Assembly (NCBI GenBank): GCA_907163375.1
Contig: CAJQUW010001972.1
Location: forward strand, 496,001-560,000
Origin: Prostheceraeus crozeri
Taxonomy: Eukaryota > Platyhelminthes > Polycladida > Euryleptidae
Direction of reading: 5' to 3'
DNA length: 64,000 bases
How positions within the stretch are numbered: the first letter of the stretch is position 1; each line of letters starts with the position of its first letter. Made by a program: the position numbers and the translations under genes. The notes under the pieces are model-generated. The model searched no databases and was not told the DNA's origin. It saw nothing but the letters and a program-made list of their open reading frames with translations. Below are positions 61,142 to 64,000 of the stretch, one piece after another.

Positions 61142-64000
61142 CGACCCGTTTATACTCACTATAACGAATAACAACATACTGCAAAGGTTGACAACTAAGG
61201 GAAGTCAATCAATGAGGTCGTTGGTAACTAAGACATCATTGTATAGATATAATTAAGGAATGCTCTCGAAGCTTCGGTTTCATTCGATTTGGGGATTCGT
61301 GAATTTATCCGAACCGAAATTATCAACAACATTCAAGAGAATTATCAAGAGATATTTCGGAGGAATGATCTACATTCAAATTGAAAACATTAATAATACT
61401 CGATGCGTTTCGTTAAACCGACATTCTCAACCAATTGTCTTTGTTTCCATTGATGCTACAGAAATTATTGTCTTTTTATTTATTAGATTAAAAATTATTA
61501 ATTAGAATTACACTCCATCACAAAGCTAAGTTATCTTAAACCGCTACTGACTCAAGCATGCGACGTTAATAAGCAACGTGACCGCATTAATTTGTAACTT
61601 TAATAAAATGAAACCCATGATTTCAACTTGTTAACTTAATCAAATGTATGAAAGCATTCAAATATCAATTAAGCGCAAATTAGGAATCGTGCTCTATGAA
61701 TGAAATGAAAATTGAGAATGAAGGACATTTGAAAAGTGGTGAAAGACAAATGTACAGGTTTGAATGAATATCTCCTTTAATTTGTAGAAATTTATATTTG
61801 AATCTTAGCAGGACTGTTTTTCTGACTTGATCCATAATATAATTTTTTGATAATTGACCGAGAAAATGGATTTGCCCATGATCCCTAGTCATCATTCTGA
61901 AAAACATCATAGTATGAGTAAATTCGTAAATAGGGTTCCATGTATTACTTAATCATCATGTGATGATTAAAACTCTCAGACTTCCTTGCGATTTTTTCAT
62001 TATCACAGGAATGTTTACTGTAAGACAAAAGTGTGCAGAGAGCAGCAGAAAACATAAATGGAAATCAGCAAGGTCTTCGAACTGCAAAATGATTGAGCGA
62101 CGATTTCTAGATGCGATGAGGAAATCTACTACTGTTTGCTTTTCTGATACCTGAAAGTGAACCGAAATGAGTACGGAAGTGTCCAAATCGCACATGCTTG
62201 GTAGATACATTTGCATGCGAACAGCAAATAAAGTCTGACGAAGATTTTGAAAATAAGTTTGCGATGAGAAAAAATGCCTCCGAGTTTGCTGAGTTCACTC
62301 TAAGGGCTATCTCAAAATTCCCGCGTATTCAATGGCATAAATCAATCTAAAGTAGAATTTAAAAATTCAAAATCTACTGCAATGCTAACTATCTTTTTCC
62401 CATGCGTCTCACTCTTGCGAAAGTCGTTCAAGAAATTAGCGATTGATGACATTCTCAACCTCGTATACACTTCACATTTCTGCGTAGTTCAATTTCCGTT
62501 GTTGCATATCCTCTTAAGCGATCTTTGAAAAGAGTAAAGTGCAATTAAGAAACATAAAGATTCTTATAACTTTTTCGTATTCACAGATATAAATGGATCC
62601 AAGAATGGACGAATGAAAGTAAAGGATAAAATTCCAATCCTTGAAGCACTCAGGAATTCTATTTTTAATAGTGCTTTAATTAATCCTTCCTTCTTCGTCT
62701 TAGGAATTTTAGACGTAGGAAGACTGGATATAAATGCAATTCACAATTGAATAGATGATGAAATTTACACTCTTAATGCATGCAGCATCTGTAGAGGAAA
62801 AATATAATAACTTGCACCTTCAGTTGCCAATACTCAACAAAATCATTGAGAAATTGGGAAATACACAAATATTTTGATATTAATTAAATGTAGGAGTTTG
62901 AGCGCCTGATGACTCCTGATAAAGACAGACAAATGTTCAGATAATCAAATTATATTTGTTAGTATCGAAATGCCGTTCTCTATATTTACATATACTATGT
63001 TCCAAGATACAATGACAAATCAAAGACGAGCAAAAGCGGCCGTTTATTAAAACGATGTGTTTTAGTTTGTCTTTGATTGGTCATTGTGCGTAATTTAGCT
63101 ACGCCTATGTTGCAATGTGAAGGAAGGAGGCAACATTGTATCTCGCACTGACACATGTCTTTTTATCCATGTATGAGAAAGATGTTTTAGAAATCTCAGT
63201 TAGCGTAGGCCTGTATCTATATGTGTATTTATAGCATTATTGTCCGCTTTTTTCCAATATTGAATTTTCAATTCCGCACAACAACAGGTGCTTACGCGCC
63301 CTCAAATGTCCTACATAATCGCCCTTAAAAATCATTGTTAATCTTATTTGATAAACATACTCTCGCTATTTTAGTCATTCTGCAGTCAGCGCTTTCTTTA
63401 CTTCAATTGCTTAATTGATTATCGTAATGTATTTTCTGTGCTCACCGAATGTAGTGTAGGGTAATAAAGAGAATTATTGATATTATTCTTGTTATTTTTT
63501 CAATTATCATAATCACTATTGGAAAATAGATTTTAAAATGTGCTGAAAGAATCTGGACAGAAACTGAAAGAATAACAAGAAAATTGATTAAGTTTAACAA
63601 CCTTCCTATTCAAAACATCAATTGTTAGAAAATTTAGTTTCATTCGTCTTTGGCATTATCGGATTTTTTAAATAAATGTTTCGACTTGTCTATTATGTGA
63701 ATAATAAATTGCAAATTTTGCATGATGCTTCCTGCAAAGCAATGTGCAAAGACTAAGTAATATATACGCTGCCTTTGTCTTGCACTTACGTTTGCAACTA
63801 CAAACTTCTGCAGCATCTTACCATGCAGAACCAGAAGGGCAGGACCTTCCCGGCCTCTGGCTCGGTGTTTTGACATGATTACTATAGGTTCCAAAACACA
63901 CTGATCAATGTAGAGATGTGATGATCAAACTTGGGAAATGTCTAGATTGAAAATACATAATTTGGCCTTTGTGTTGAATGCTTCGGCGGCGATCATTGAT
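61142..64000. other. Unassigned AT-rich sequence
   Basis: No supported gene or full repeat. A small inverted repeat AATGACAAATCAAAGAC / GTCTTTGATTGGTCATT at 63011-63087 may be a MITE remnant. Confidence 0.45.

Noticed and set aside
1-64000. CRISPR array, bacterial operons or riboswitches
   Set aside because: The window is eukaryotic in every respect; the repeats found are minisatellites, terminal repeats or transposon copies.

Overview
The window looks like animal nuclear DNA, most likely from a marine invertebrate. There is no operon structure, introns carry GT/AG signals, and AATAAA signals and TATA boxes are present. Almost everything recognisable belongs to transposable elements, some nested in one another. 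I find no convincing host protein-coding gene, no rRNA gene and no CRISPR array. The species cannot be fixed from the sequence.

Layout. (1) 248-13684 is a Polinton-related element (called E1 here) built as a giant inverted repeat: a ~5 kb left end appears twice, head to head, around a single-copy 1.5 kb centre. A 1.8 kb A/C-rich stretch of unclear origin sits in the right arm. (2) 15773-18862 is a pogo/Tigger-like DNA transposon whose middle is a ~2 kb G-poor stretch. (3) 18871-50531 is a four-level nest: a foldback repeat holds a CR1/L2-type LINE (11-bp target duplication), which holds a Ty3/gypsy LTR retrotransposon (5-bp duplication CGCAC), which holds a second Polinton (E2, 23668-46516, 6-bp duplication ACTATC). 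(4) 52434-55217 is a PIF/Harbinger transposon inserted in the anticodon loop of a tRNA-like sequence. (5) 57884-60417 holds a Penelope-type GIY-YIG endonuclease fragment next to a Tc1/mariner copy, then a foldback element. (6) 60567-61141 is a MITE. The rest is unassigned AT-rich sequence.

E2 carries the Polinton core: protein-primed DNA polymerase B, RVE integrase with chromodomain, packaging ATPase, adenain-like protease, jelly-roll capsid genes and basic core-like proteins. It also carries an unusual accessory set: a 181-residue TATA-binding-protein-like gene, two genes resembling the PC4 single-strand-binding coactivator, a DEDDh-type exonuclease-like gene, RING-like proteins, and several families I do not recognise. 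E1 carries relatives of the accessory set only, including the TBP-like and PC4-like pair in the same overlapping arrangement.

The most interesting signal is regulatory. Several accessory genes of both elements start at clear TATA boxes. Several end just upstream of 16-nt hairpins that closely resemble the 3' end signal of replication-dependent histone mRNAs; one is followed by CAAGAAAGA, the U7-binding type of element. Together with an element-encoded TBP-like protein this suggests a lineage with its own early, S-phase-style expression programme. That is inference from sequence. E1 and E2 are both fossils: E1 lacks nearly all core genes and E2 has around half a dozen broken genes.
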